64,000 bases of DNA from Macrotrachela quadricornifera (Eukaryota > Rotifera > Eurotatoria > Philodinida > Philodinidae): NCBI GenBank assembly GCA_022393335.1, contig JAJEKB010018971.1, positions 35,163 through 99,162 of the forward strand, read 5' to 3'. The notes beneath the pieces were generated by a model that saw nothing but the letters and a program-made list of their open reading frames with translations, was not told the DNA's origin and did not search any database. Positions 1-12,269 of the stretch are shown piece by piece. The first letter of the stretch is position 1; every line of letters starts with the position of its first letter. The position numbers and the translations under genes were made by a program.

Positions 1-5
1 TAATT

Positions 6-3000
6 TTAATCAGAACACATAGGTTCAGTTTGATAATTAGATAGACTTGGAGAATTACATAATGGTCGAAGTATAATTGTTTTCGATGATGGTGAATCTT
101 CTGGAACTGGTGTTGTATCCATTGAATCATCTTGACAAGTATCTGTAATTGCTTTTTTAATACGTGCTGCTGCTACTGGTTTAATATCTTCTTTTTTAAC
201 AAGAATTGTTTCAACTAAATCAACATAAGACATTAATTCATTTGCTTCATCAGCTTCAAAACCCTAATATAAAATAATCACATATATACATATAAATTTT
301 ATATCTTATCTTATAAGAAAAAAATAACGAACTTTTTCAATAGTTTGTTCAATAAGTTTTGTTAATAAATAACGAAGTTCATCAATATCAGTAACACAAT
401 CAACAATAAATTGTGGATCAGGTCCTTGTATTAACTCATTTGATTGTTGTTCTTCATCATAAGCCATTAATACTTGTTGACATGATGCTATTTCGGAATT
501 AAGATAAGCAATTGTACTATCTAATTTTGTTATTGATTCACGTATTGGTGTAGATACAATATCATCAGATTGTTCTTGATTAGTTTTATTCAAAACAATT
601 GTTTTATTTAATCGTTTACAATATCGTTCACGTTTACGACTTGCACGTTCACGATTTTCTATTAATGTATTCATATCTCGATTTACACCAGCAATAAGTT
701 TTCTACGACGAATTGCATTTGTAATCTATTACATTTCATATAGATGAAATAGAAAATGAAATAATATAATTATTAACTAACATACGCCTTGTTGAATAGC
801 AGCAAAATGTGCAGTCATCTCTTTAGTTGTTTTACGCATTCGTGCTGAACGCATTTGACGTCGTAATAAATGCACCTGGAATTGAAAAAATTTGATTTAA
901 AAGAGAAATGTTATTTATATCATAGAGATTTTAGTAAAAACAACTATCTTACAGTTGTTATTATTATTATTATTTATAATCATTGATTAATAGAATATTC
1001 TCATGCCATACGTTCAGTTTCTCAGAGGAGCAACCCTTTCTCTTTCATTAGATATCATCTGACAAATGAGGCAAAATAAAATAGTCACTTTTATTCTTTG
1101 TTTGTAAAATGTTTTCTAATAACCTAAACACTTGATTTAAGACTTATTTGATAAAGAATTTTTCGCTTTACAAAACCATGTATATTGTATATTGCTACAT
1201 TTGTTTAAATCAATGAAAAAAAAGTGCAGAATGAAAAGATACAAATTAATCTTCTACGATCATACATGCATTAAACTTAATAATAGATAGCAAATCTTTT
1301 TCATATGTCGACTTGTAGAGAAACATTTCCTCTATAACTATGTGACTTCCTAGATTGATTGTATTCAAAATATATCGTCTCGGAAGTGATGAATATAAAG
1401 TAACTCTTTAATAATCTATTATGTATTATACCTCTTCTTGTTTACGTTTAAGTATCATTTCTTTTTGTTTATGTTGAGCACGTAATGTTCGAATTTCATT
1501 ATCTTTTTGCATTTGTGTCTAAAATAATAATAATTGAATGATTTTGTTTGGTTGTTTTTTTTTATGAAAACATACTCGTTTAAGCGTAGCAATTTCTCGT
1601 GCTTTAGCTAGTTCAACTTGTCTATGTCGAGTAAATTCTTGACGTAATTCACGTGTTAATTGAACTTTCATTTTACGTAAATCTTTTAATTCATTCGTAT
1701 GTTTTGCAAGTTCTTTTTTATAATATTCTCCATCTTTTAAACAGACAGCATATTGTGCACGTAATGTTGATAATTCATTATTTTCAATTTCTAAACGGCG
1801 AATTTTGTCTTCATAATCACGTCTTGCTAATTTTAATTCTTCAACATTATGTTGATCACGTGTAGTTGAATCTAAATTGAAAAAAAAAAGAAATTCACTT
1901 AATTTGAAATAAATAAATTCAATAAAATTTACTTAATTTAGTAACAGCTGCTTGTTTTTCATCTTCAGCATTTTGTATACGTTCAGAAAGTGCTTTAATA
2001 CGTTCTTCATATCGTTGACGTATAAGGTCACTACGCTTACGTGCATTTTCAAGCATTTCAAGACATTTTTGTTTTGCATTAATTTCCGTTGTAATTATAA
2101 CTAATTTTTCTTCTTGTACATCAGCTAGAAAAAAAAAAGATAACATTCCTTTTCCCTTGTTTTTTTTGTCCTAATTATTACATTCTGTTTGAGCATCATC
2201 AACACGCATTTGTATTTGTTCATCTTCATCATCACTATTGACAATATTTTCTTGTTCATCAATAATTGGTGTAGTTGAAGGATTATCAATAATATCTGCT
2301 GATGGATTTGTTGAAAGTGAATACATTGTTTCAGATTTTCGTTCTTCTGATATTTCTTGTTGTTCTTGTGGTGAACCGGGAATTGTATTAATATCAATAT
2401 TTGATTTTGCTGTACTACTAAAAGAAATAATAATTTTAAATTAATACTATTATACACAAACTTTTCACGAAGTAATTGTTCTTCTCGTCGAAGACGATCG
2501 ATTTCATGTCGAATATCTTCAATACATGGTTGTAACTCATCAGTACCAACTGAATTTTGATTAAAATCAATTGATACTGGTTGATCAGCTGAAAATGATC
2601 CTAAATATATAATTAACGAAAAATTATCGAATTAGTCAAATTTAGATTTGAAAAATATTTTAGCAACTATAAACTAGACACAGGAAAATTCTGCAACCAT
2701 GTACCAATAGAAAAGTGGGATATTACTGTTTTATTAGTGCTAAGACAATTACAAAAACATTTATTAGTTTAGTTTTAAATTGAGATCTGATTTTAACACT
2801 CTTCAAACTTTGTAATTTATTATATAATCTACTAGACTAGTATATTTATCTTGGATTATTTAATTACTTACTTGTTAAACGACTTTTACGACGACAAGAT
2901 ATTGGACTTCGCTTACGAAGTACATTACTAACATCAAGCATACGTGATAATCGAGATCTATTGTATACGTATAAATAATAATATATAAGAGAAAAATCTT

Positions 3001-6000
3001 TTTTTTCTCTTACTGAATTTCATCACTTTTAGTCAAACATTGATTTAATGCTTGATTAAAATCAAATGTTGTATCATTTATTTGTTGATGTTGACAAACT
3101 GTTTGAAGATCTTGTTTTAATATTTGTGATACTGTATTTGTTTCATTAATTGAACGTTGTATTGTATATATATATGAACGTATACGTTCAAGTTCTTGAG
3201 TTAATGCACTATTATTTGCTTGATCAAATTCAACCTAAACAAATTTAATTAATGTGTATAATAATGAAAGAAAAGAAGAATTTTTTTTCTTATACTGATG
3301 GTAAACGTTCATTTTTATCGACTAATGCACGTAATCGTTCAATTTCCATTTGTAATTGTACAATTTGTCTACTATGTTTATCTTGATTAACTTTAACACG
3401 ATTACGAATATTTCGTGCACGTTGTGCATAATTTAATGTACTTTTTGTTTCAGAAAAATCACGATCAACTGGTGATATACAAGCAATCATTAATGTTCGA
3501 CTAAAAAAAAACACAAATATATGTACTTCACTTCAAATTCAACTAGTATCTGATTTAGATATGCCTTTTATAATACTTTAATAATATCAATGAGATGTAA
3601 AGGGGAAAAAAAATCATTGAAATTAGTACGTAATCTGTGCAAATACAACAAGTAGCCGTCCAAAGAAGATTATCTCAAAATATAATGACGAACTTTGAAT
3701 TACTAGCAAGTAAGAAAAAGCAGATCCTGATATCTCAATATCCTCTAGACTCTAGATATGCACCAGTTCCAGTCCTGACTGGGTACTCAGTCAGGACTTT
3801 GTGTGTACTTGTTAATAATATGTTATTATGTTAAGTCATATTCTTTTGTAATTGTGTATCAAATACAGTCGTCAAATAAGAATGTCAATATTAGTCACAA
3901 AAAGATTGGACATTCTGCTGTCATGAGTGTTCTTTATTAAATTTTCAAGAATGATAATAATATTAACATCACAGTCATCTAATAATTTTCTTAATCTTTA
4001 TTCCTATTTACTATAATAAGATATTTATTTCTTAAGCATCAAAATAATTTTTCGAAATAATGATTCGTGTTTGATAAAGAAATCTCCTCTAAAATGCCAT
4101 CGAAACGATTTCGAGAAACGACAGCTCTTAAAAGTCATTTTTTAGCGTCTAGAAATAACAAATAATATGGCATCATAATTAGATAAAAATGTCTTATAAA
4201 TGTCTACTGTCAATTTGAGAGTTAAATGGTGGTGGTTGTTTTGTGAATAGCTTTTTATAGAAGTGAGATAGAGAAGTGGGGCTTTCACCGTTGGAAAGAG
4301 AAGCTGAAAATGCATCCAACCACAGATAGAAAATTTTATCGAACTACTTTTCAAAAGGTTTTAATCGAATGTTTTCAACGAATTCATTTTGTTTTCTTCT
4401 ACGTTAAAAAAGAGATTTTTCTATCAAAACCCCGCAACAACTTGAATTTTTCGATTATTTTGCATCATTCTGATTCAACATGCTTTCATTTTGAATAAAG
4501 AGATGATTTTCTAACTGCAATGCTTACAACTTTTTATGAAAATATCAGTATTATTTGGAAATGACAACTATATAAATAGACATGAATAGCAAGAACTGAT
4601 ATTATGAATTTTTGATGACTAAAGTTTATTATGGTAAAGAAGTTTTCTATAACTTTTAGATAGGCAATCATATTTTTTGTTTCTTGTTCAAACAAGAATG
4701 AATTCTTTCTGATCGGAGAAATAGTCATTTAAGAAGTAACGTAACATGTAGTAATGCAAGAGTCATTAAATAAAAAAACATCATATATATCGTAAGTACT
4801 TTAGCAGTCTTACATCCCGATAATTACAATATATTGGAGAAAAAGAAAGTATTTGTCATTCACTGATCTATAGTTCAGCTTAAGTCAGTACTCAGTTCAC
4901 TGGACTCATGCACATCCGGGATGCAGAAGATATTGGGTTTTGCTCTGTTTCTTCAAAATAAAAGGTACTGGCTTTGAATTTACTGAAGAAACGAAAGTTT
5001 TTTGTTCTGTATTATTTCACTCAATAGACTATTTTGGATACATTGCGCCATCGTTCAACGCGTATAAGCAATAAATACTAAATAATTGATAGCATTATTA
5101 TTCTGAGTTTATATCCATTACATCGTATATATATAGTATCGTTTCCATTGTATCACCGTTATCCTTGATATTCTCATCGTATTCGGAATACAGGAAATCT
5201 GTTTTTTCGTCCTTGTTTTCTAGTTATTTTCAAGATTCATCCTCAATAGTCTAAACTTACCTATTACCACCTAATGAATCTTGTAATAAACGAGTTAATT
5301 TTGAATCACGATATGGTACATGTGCACCTTTTCTCATTGGATCACCTAAGACTGATATGACATTTCCCAGAACAAGCTAAATAAATAATTTTTTTTTTAT
5401 ATAATAAATAAAAAACTTTTCATTTAGACAAACCAAGCCACTATTAATACTAATGCCTTCTTTTGCACGTTGACCTGTTGCACCTGTTCGTTTTAAACTT
5501 TCTGAACCAGCTAAATCAACAAAATGAATTTTAGCACGAATTTGTTCACGTAAATTTGAATTAGTTTCCTAAATCAAAAAAAGTAATACATAGAAAATTT
5601 TATTTTTATTTCTAATTAGATTTTTACAGATAGTGTTGAAGCAACACGTTCAAATTGTAAATTAACAGTAAATATAGCATGTGATCGACTTGATACACTA
5701 TTCATACGCGTTGATGCTGTTGTTCGACTAAGAGCACCTTCTTTCAAACAATCAAGTGTCTAAAAATAAAAACAACTGTTTTTATTGAAATATTATACAA
5801 GAATAACAAACTTCTTGTGCAGTTGTAACAAATCGTGTTGTTATATTAGTAACTGATATTTCACCATTACTATTTTCAAATACAACATGTTTGTCAGAAT
5901 TTTTTTGTGAACGAAAATCAATATTTTCTTTATTAAATAAATCATAAATATTTTCATTATAAATCTATCAAACAGATAAGAAAAATATTGAATAAAAATT

Positions 6001-6590
6001 TCATTTTTTTTTAATATACTTCAATAAATTGACATGAAACAACACATTTTGATAATGCAATTCCTTTTAATTCAGTTTCATGTTCATAACTTGCACAACG
6101 TTGAAATATATGCATAATAGCACGAGGTAAAATACCTTCTTTTATCGGATCATTATACTCAATTCCACTACCCATAGTAAAAGTTTTTCTATAATTTAAT
6201 CAAAAAGAAAAATAAACAAAAAAATTCTTAAAAATTAATTACCCAGAACCTGTTTGTCCATAAGCAAGTATTGATGCACTATAACCTTGAAAACATCCTT
6301 CAATCATATCGTAAATACATTCACGATAAAGATCGTCTTGTGTTGTTTCTGGTAAAAATACATGATCAAATGTAAATGCTGTACTATTAGCAAGAATTAT
6401 TTCATTTGTTGTTCGTTGTATTTCAACACATGTTTGGCATAAATCATGTTCCTCATTTCTCGATAATGGACGAACACTTACATAAAAAAACAAAAGAAGA
6501 ATTCGAAGTAGAAATAATTTATTAAAAATTTTACCGAACAGCAGCTTTAACACAACTAGCAATTTCTTTATTTGAATTTGCCGATTCCAT
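6..6590 (-). CDS. KIF21: KIF21-like kinesin-4 motor, 18 exons, apparently without WD40 domain
   Basis: Plus-end-directed microtubule motor of the kinesin-4 family; KIF21 proteins restrain microtubule growth. Exons (minus): 6590-6535, 6476-6243, 6188-6020, 5964-5812, 5759-5628, 5568-5434, 5376-5261, 3500-3296, 3234-3014, 2957-2872, 2600-2462, 2417-2182, 2124-1933, 1871-1576, 1518-1432, 875-786, 725-333, 263-6. They sum to 3198 nt (1065 aa) in one frame. The start [19 protein letters not shown] leads straight into the motor. P-loop GQTGSGKT lies near residue 91, switch I NSVSSRSH near 224, switch II DLAGSE near 266, and neck [18 protein letters not shown] near 355. The rest is charged coiled coil including a KIF21-typical stretch ([18 protein letters not shown]). 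Neighbour CNOT4 is divergent, 660 bases away. Oddity: the frame stops at the window edge (TAA at 8-6) before any WD40 repeat. Family call is firm; the 3' end is less sure. Confidence 0.9.
3501..5260. other. Large intron of the KIF21-like gene
   Basis: This 1.76 kb intron is far longer than the gene's other introns (about 45-560 bases). It holds a perfect 11-bp hairpin at 3771-3798 and, around 4215-4420, a sequence related to both arms of the foldback repeat at 50.7-51.3 kb. No convincing coding exon was seen on either strand; the few ORFs of 60-70 codons look like chance. Confidence 0.6.
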
Positions 6591-7250
6591 GTAATCGGAT
6601 ACTGAAATTCATGCGCACATAGGCGGCAATAGAAAAAATAAGATATTTAATGACAAGATAATAATAAAGAACTCATTTAGGACAAAGGATCTCGCTCGCG
6701 CGTTGTTGTCACCATATGTCAAATAAATAATTAATTATTTATTTTATTTTATTTAAATAAATATTAATTTTTCAATTAACAAAAAAGTGAAATAAAATTT
6801 AAATTAAATATATAACTATTAAATAGATGTCACTATAAAGATACAAATATGATAATATTTTATTAAAATATTTATTAATTTAAAATCAATATAGTTTATT
6901 TTAATTTAAATTATAAAAAAATTCAATAATATATCTTTCGAGAAGTTTCACGATATAATATTCAATAAGCTAATGTTACTAACCAATAATATTGTCTATA
7001 AAGAAAATGATGTAGCTTTCTCGCGTTGGGAGGAGAAGAAAAAGAATTATTTAATCTTTTTTTTTCTTTCTTTTCTTCTATTACATTTCTTTTTTTTTTT
7101 TGCTAGTGTGTGTATGTGTTGAGAAAGAGTAACACAGCAGCGCAATTGCATGATCATATATAACAGATCTATTTTGACAAAATCAACTAAATATATTTAT
7201 AGATTTTCTTAGATATTTAAATAAATATATATATATAAATCTATAAAATT
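6591..7250. promoter_or_regulatory. Divergent promoter region between KIF21-like and CNOT4
   Basis: 660 bases separate the start codons of two divergently transcribed genes, so both promoters should lie here. The middle is almost pure A/T, flanked by GC-richer patches near 6685-6710 and 7015-7035 and a pyrimidine-rich tract at 7050-7100. A consensus acceptor (tttcttag) about 45 bases before the CNOT4 ATG could be a 5'UTR or trans-splice acceptor. No core promoter element was identified. Confidence 0.4.
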
Positions 7251-10221
7251 ATGGACAGTGACCAAGAGTCATCAGAAGTATGTAATAAAAAAATAAGTTT
7301 GATTAATAATGATTCATCTATTTGTTTCTAGTGTCCGTTGTGTTTGGAAGTACTCGAAGCTGATGATTTAAATTTCTTCCCATGTACATGTTGTTATCAA
7401 GTAATTGATAGATTTTATTTATATTATTGATTATATTAAAAGTATAAATTTTTTTTTTTTATTTTAATAATAGATTTGTCGATTTTGTTGGCATCGTATT
7501 CGAACAGATGAAAATGGATTATGTCCTGCTTGTCGAAAAGTATTTTTTTTATTTTTAAATAATAAGTTTAAATAAAAAATTTCTTGGGAATATTTCTAGC
7601 CATACAGTGAAAATCCAGCACAATTTAAACCATTAACTGAAGAAGAGTAAAAATAAATAAATAAATAATTTATTATTTATTTTATTATTATTTATTTAGA
7701 ATTCAACAAGTCAAACGCGATAGAAAATTAAAAGAATCCCATAAAAAACCAAAGATTACTGAAAGTCGAAAACATTTAGCAAATCTTCGGTAATATTTTA
7801 ATAAATTTTTTTTATTAATAAATCATTTTTATTTTTTTAAAGAGTCGTTCAACGTAATCTTGTATTTGTCAATGGTCTTCCTTCACGTTTAGCTGATACT
7901 GAATTATTAAGACGCAATGATCATTTTGGTAAATATGGTAAAATAGTTAAATTAGTTACATCACCAGCACATAATGGACAATTAAATTCTATATGTGTAT
8001 ATATAACATATTCACGTTCAGAAGAAGCATTACGCGCTATACAAGCACTTTGTAATTATCATGTAGATGGTCGAACATTGAAAGCAACATTAGGTACAAC
8101 TAAATATTGTAGCCGATATTTAAAAGGTGCATCATGTCAAAAAGCTGATTGTCTTTATTTACATGAACCAGGTGATCCATTAGCTAGTTTTACCAAAGAA
8201 CAAATGCAACAAGGGTAAAATTAAAAAAAAATTTCTGTAAAAACCAAGAAAAAGAATAAGAATTTTTTTTCTTTGAATTTTATTTTAGTCTTCATCTTGA
8301 GTATGAACGAAAACTTATGGAACAGTATACAAATAAAAATGCATCTGTACAATCAAATACTACATCAAAAACTGGTCGAAATAATGTTAATGGGTAACAA
8401 AATAAATTAAAAATTTTTTAAATTAAATTCGCATTTTATTTTTTTTAAATTTTTTCTAGTAATAAAAATGATTCACCACAACGACGAAAACATCCTATAC
8501 AAACAATACCATTATTACCAACAACAAATTCTATAATAACAACAAATGGTCATTCAGATTTTGAATCAGGTGACGAAATACAACATCATTCATTAAATGG
8601 ATATAATACCGAAACATTTAACAGTACAACTGCTATAAATGTTGATTCTGATACAACATCAACATCATCTCAAACATCATCTGAACATGAACCACAAATT
8701 CAACCATCATCATCATCAACAATACAAAATCAAACATATCATGTATCTCCAACAACTAATTGGCCAGATGAACGAACATCTTTTTTCACAACTAATAATC
8801 TCTCATCATCTCAACAACAACAACCAACAACAACTACAACATCTGTATCTCAAATATCACCATCTATAAATGTACCTGTTACAACTATATTACCTTCACC
8901 TAAGACGAATAATATTAATAATAATAATTTATTAACAGAATCAACGAATAATAATAATAATAATCATAATAATAATACAGTGAAAAATTTTGATCAATTA
9001 CCTGAATATAAATTATTTAGTTCAAATATTCCATCTATACATAATCTTCTTTTTGGAAATAATGAAAATAGTCAACAATCTCATCGACCGTTGATAAATG
9101 GAATTGATCATGATGTAAGAGAGATTGAAAAAAGATTAATGGGTATTTAAAAAAATATATATATACATATATATTTCATATTATTTATTTTACTTTTTCT
9201 TATTAGAAAATGGTCTTAATAATGGTGATACATCTTCTTATACTCAAACACAAGAAAATGATGAACTTGGTAAAAGAATTTTTCTTTTTCTAAATTAAGT
9301 TTTCTTTTTTAAAATTTTCTTATAGGTTTTGATCCATGTAGTTTATTCATGTCTGCACTTGCATCTGATATTGAAAATGAACGACAACCATTACCATCAA
9401 CAATATCGTATCGTCCACCAACAAATACATATAATTATTTATCACAATATCCACCAACAACAAATCCATCTATAGGACAAATTAATCCAACATGGCTAAT
9501 GCAACAACAACAATATCAACATTATCATGATCAACAGCCAGGAGCAATGCATAGTAATGGCACAACACCACAAAAACAACAACAACAACAGCAGCAGCAA
9601 CAGCAACAACAACAACAACGATATCCAATATCATTTAGTAAAAATTAAAATTTTATTTTATTTAAAAAATGTTTTTTTTAATTAATTAGATGGATCATCG
9701 TCAAGACAGATATGGAATGGCAATCAACAACAAACACAATATGTACCACAAATACCAAATCGTTTAGATTTTACAAACCAAATACAACAACGACTTCCAC
9801 CAAGACAATCTTCACCATCACCACAATATTCTCAACCAATTAATACTAATAATACTAATTATCCTTCAAATAGTACAGTAACCACAAATAATTGTAAGTT
9901 TTTTGTTGGTTTTTATTTTTTTTTCAAATAAATAATTATTCATTTAAAAATATTTTAGTATCAAATGATCGATGGATGAATTTACCCTGGACAGATCCAG
10001 CTATAATATCATTCGGTAATAAACTTGATACAATTCCATCACAATGGACCACAACTACGCAATCACAAGGATCTTCCACATTACCCTCAGGAAATAATCT
10101 CATACCATCGACTCGTTGGTCACAACAACAAGCGACACAATCCCAACCACATATGATTACAAATGGAATTTATCCACTATATTCAACAACATCACGTGTT
10201 GATGATGGAAATCGTTCTTGA
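7251..10221 (+). CDS. CNOT4: CCR4-NOT complex subunit 4, RING E3 ubiquitin ligase
   Basis: CNOT4/Not4 is the ubiquitin-ligase subunit associated with the CCR4-NOT deadenylase. Exons: 7251-7277, 7332-7400, 7474-7539, 7600-7646, 7700-7789, 7843-8214, 8289-8393, 8460-9142, 9207-9269, 9326-9637, 9690-9893, 9959-10221; 2301 nt, 766 aa, frame kept throughout. An N-terminal C4C4 RING begins CPLC at residue 10 and continues CTCCYQICRFCWHRI and CPACRKPY. Next come the basic linker ITESRKHLANLR, an RRM starting VVQRNLVFVNGL (about residue 101), and a CCCH-like finger (KYCSRYLKGASC then LYLHEPGDP), in the order of animal CNOT4. The C-terminal half is low-complexity, Asn/Thr/Gln/Ser rich, with a 14-Gln run at 9577-9618. 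The ATG follows an A/T-rich leader and the first exon encodes only nine residues. Identification is secure; the disordered tail is poorly constrained. Confidence 0.93.
9577..9618 (+). repeat. CAA/CAG run encoding polyglutamine in CNOT4
   Basis: Fourteen consecutive Gln codons (CAA and CAG mixed) in CNOT4 exon 10. Codon mixing suggests a fairly stable homopeptide, not a pure expanding trinucleotide. Confidence 0.9.
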
Positions 10222-11156
10222 ATTAAACAATTGATCACATGCATATAAACACACACACACACACACATACATAAAAAAAAGTCGTCTTATTTTTTTTCTG
10301 TCTATGCGCTCCGTGCCCGGATGATGGCTTCATCTTCATTTTTTTTTCTCTTGTACTCCTTTTTTTTTTGCTCGTTTGTTTTCTCTATCTCTATCTCTCG
10401 TTGTCGTTTATCATATATACATATATATACATACATAGAAAAAAAAGAAAACATCATATTTATAATGAAGAATTATTTAGAAAAAAAAACTTTTAAAAAA
10501 TAAGAAACAAAAACCAAACATATGAAGAAGAATGGTATCTTTAACATATATTGAGAATTATATTTCATATGATAATAAAAAAATTTAAGCTAGCATTACA
10601 TCAAAGATTCCAAACATCAATATATACATATATATTTTTTCGTTTTTTTTTAAAATTTAATTGGATGTTTATTGTCATATTTTCTTTTTTCTTTGTCATT
10701 TGCATCTTTTCTGTTTTTGTTTGCTTGTTTAACTATTTTTTCTTTTTTTGTTGTTGTGAGTTTCTCTACTCTTGCTTGTTTGTTTGTTTTTTTTATCATG
10801 TGAATGTGTGTATTGCATATGAGACTATTCAGAACGTTTATTGAGATGAACACAAATTTTAAACTGATTATCGTATATATATATATATATACATATCTTT
10901 AATAGAAAAACCAAATAACTCTTGAGTTTTAAATTCGTTATTTACGAAACTAAAAGAAAAAATCTTTTTTTTTACTTTTTTTTCAACATTTAATTTAAAC
11001 GTTAACAACAGAATCACAAAAAAAAGGGTAACAACGTTGCTATTTTTTATGATTGATTGTGACACTTTATTTTCATTCTCTTCTTCTTCTTCTTCTTCTT
11101 CCATTAAACATTTTAATAGAGACATTAACAAAAGAAAAAAATAACTGATTTATAAA
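10222..11156. other. CNOT4 3' flank and intergenic, low complexity
   Basis: A 935-base stretch of T-rich and A-rich DNA with an (AC)n run near 10249-10267, an (AT)n run near 10874-10891 and a (CTT)n run at about 11080-11101. Short ORFs here are translations of homopolymers. No gene seen. It probably contains the CNOT4 3'UTR and the promoter of the next gene. Confidence 0.5.
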
Positions 11157-12124
11157 ATGGATGCAAACATGTCTCTTAATCAACCAACATTTCTATTTGA
11201 TGATTGTAAACGATTTCAAGCTCAATGTGAACATGATCGTTTACGAAGTTCATTACAATCTGATATTGATATACCTCCAACAGCTGATCCATGGAAACAA
11301 CGTCCAGTAGATTTTACTTAAAAAATTTTCATCCAAATAGAAAAAAAAATATGAATCGATCATCTATTGAAGATATATCATTAAAAGAAAAACCGATAGA
11401 TACGTCTTATATTCAAAATAATTCTGTAATGCAACCATTTACTATATCATATGAAAATAAAACAAAAACAAATTTAAATAATAATAATGATGATAATAAT
11501 AATTTTCTACTTGATACACGAATTAAATATGATAAAATTAAACGTATGTTAAATACTGAACAATATAAAAATCCTCAACCACATGATTTTCGACAGGTTA
11601 TTTTATTAATAAAATTCATTAATTTAAATCTTCTTATTTAAAATAGTATCCAAATATGAAAGAATTAGACTTATCAGAATTTTATACTACATATAATCGA
11701 GATCCATATAATATTCGATTTCTTTCCAATAATTTGAATACTTGTAAGCAATTGTTACATGTACATGTTTTATTTTTCATTATTATTCATTTTTTCAAGT
11801 ATGGCTTCAAGAACGTGAACAGGAACGTATACCTAAAGTTGAAAAACCATTATCTGAAATGTATCGAGCACTGACTGCAAGACCTAAATGGAATTCAAAA
11901 TTAATTTTACCAAAACTTGTTTTTCCAAATAAATATGCTGCTTATACAGTAAGAAAATATTTTTTTGTTTATTTATTTTATATTGAAAACAAAAAACAAA
12001 TAACATATATTTCTTCAAATAGCGTTATCGAAATCCAACACGTACCATCCAAAGTGCCTATTGGGAACGAGTAGAAGATCATTTCGAACAACAACCACAA
12101 AAAAAACATTTAAATGTTATTTGA
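11157..12124 (+). CDS. Conserved protein of unknown function, frame broken near 11319
   Basis: A split gene with clear splice sites downstream: exon to 11595, then 11647-11743, 11800-11948 and 12023-12124. The C-terminal half reads through such motifs as KELDLSEFYTTYNRDPYNIR, WLQEREQERIP, MYRALTARPKWNSKLILPK and SAYWERVEDHFEQ. It may belong to a family of uncharacterised animal ciliary or C7orf31-like proteins, but I cannot confirm this. From ATG 11157 the frame ends at TAA 11319-11321, while the remaining coding frame is open from 11288 and shifted by -1. No GT-AG intron between them repairs the frame (the obvious 34-base candidate gives a stop). Translation may instead start at ATG 11291 or 11351, or there is an indel in the A/T-rich stretch. 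The final TGA is 146 bases from the converging PRDM-like gene. Confidence 0.55.
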
Positions 12125-12269
12125 AAATACAAAATATTCTATTTTTTTTTAAATATACATTAACATTTATTTATTTGACAATGGCAGAAAAAAAAAATTT
12201 TATCGAAAAATCATTCGACCAGTTTTACCATAGAGAGCTAAAAAAATAGGATTCAATTAAGAAATTTTT

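Noticed and set aside
4817..4923. CATCCCG...CGGGATG pair resembling a tRNA acceptor stem
   Set aside because: No T-loop or anticodon arm at the right spacing; stems about 100 bases apart are expected by chance.
8639..8869. His/Gln-rich ORF overlapping CNOT4
   Set aside because: A shadow frame of the CNOT4 low-complexity exon 8.
11307..11340. 34-base GT-AG intron to mend the frame of the gene at 11157
   Set aside because: Removing it gives an in-frame TGA within 30 bases, so it does not restore the downstream frame.
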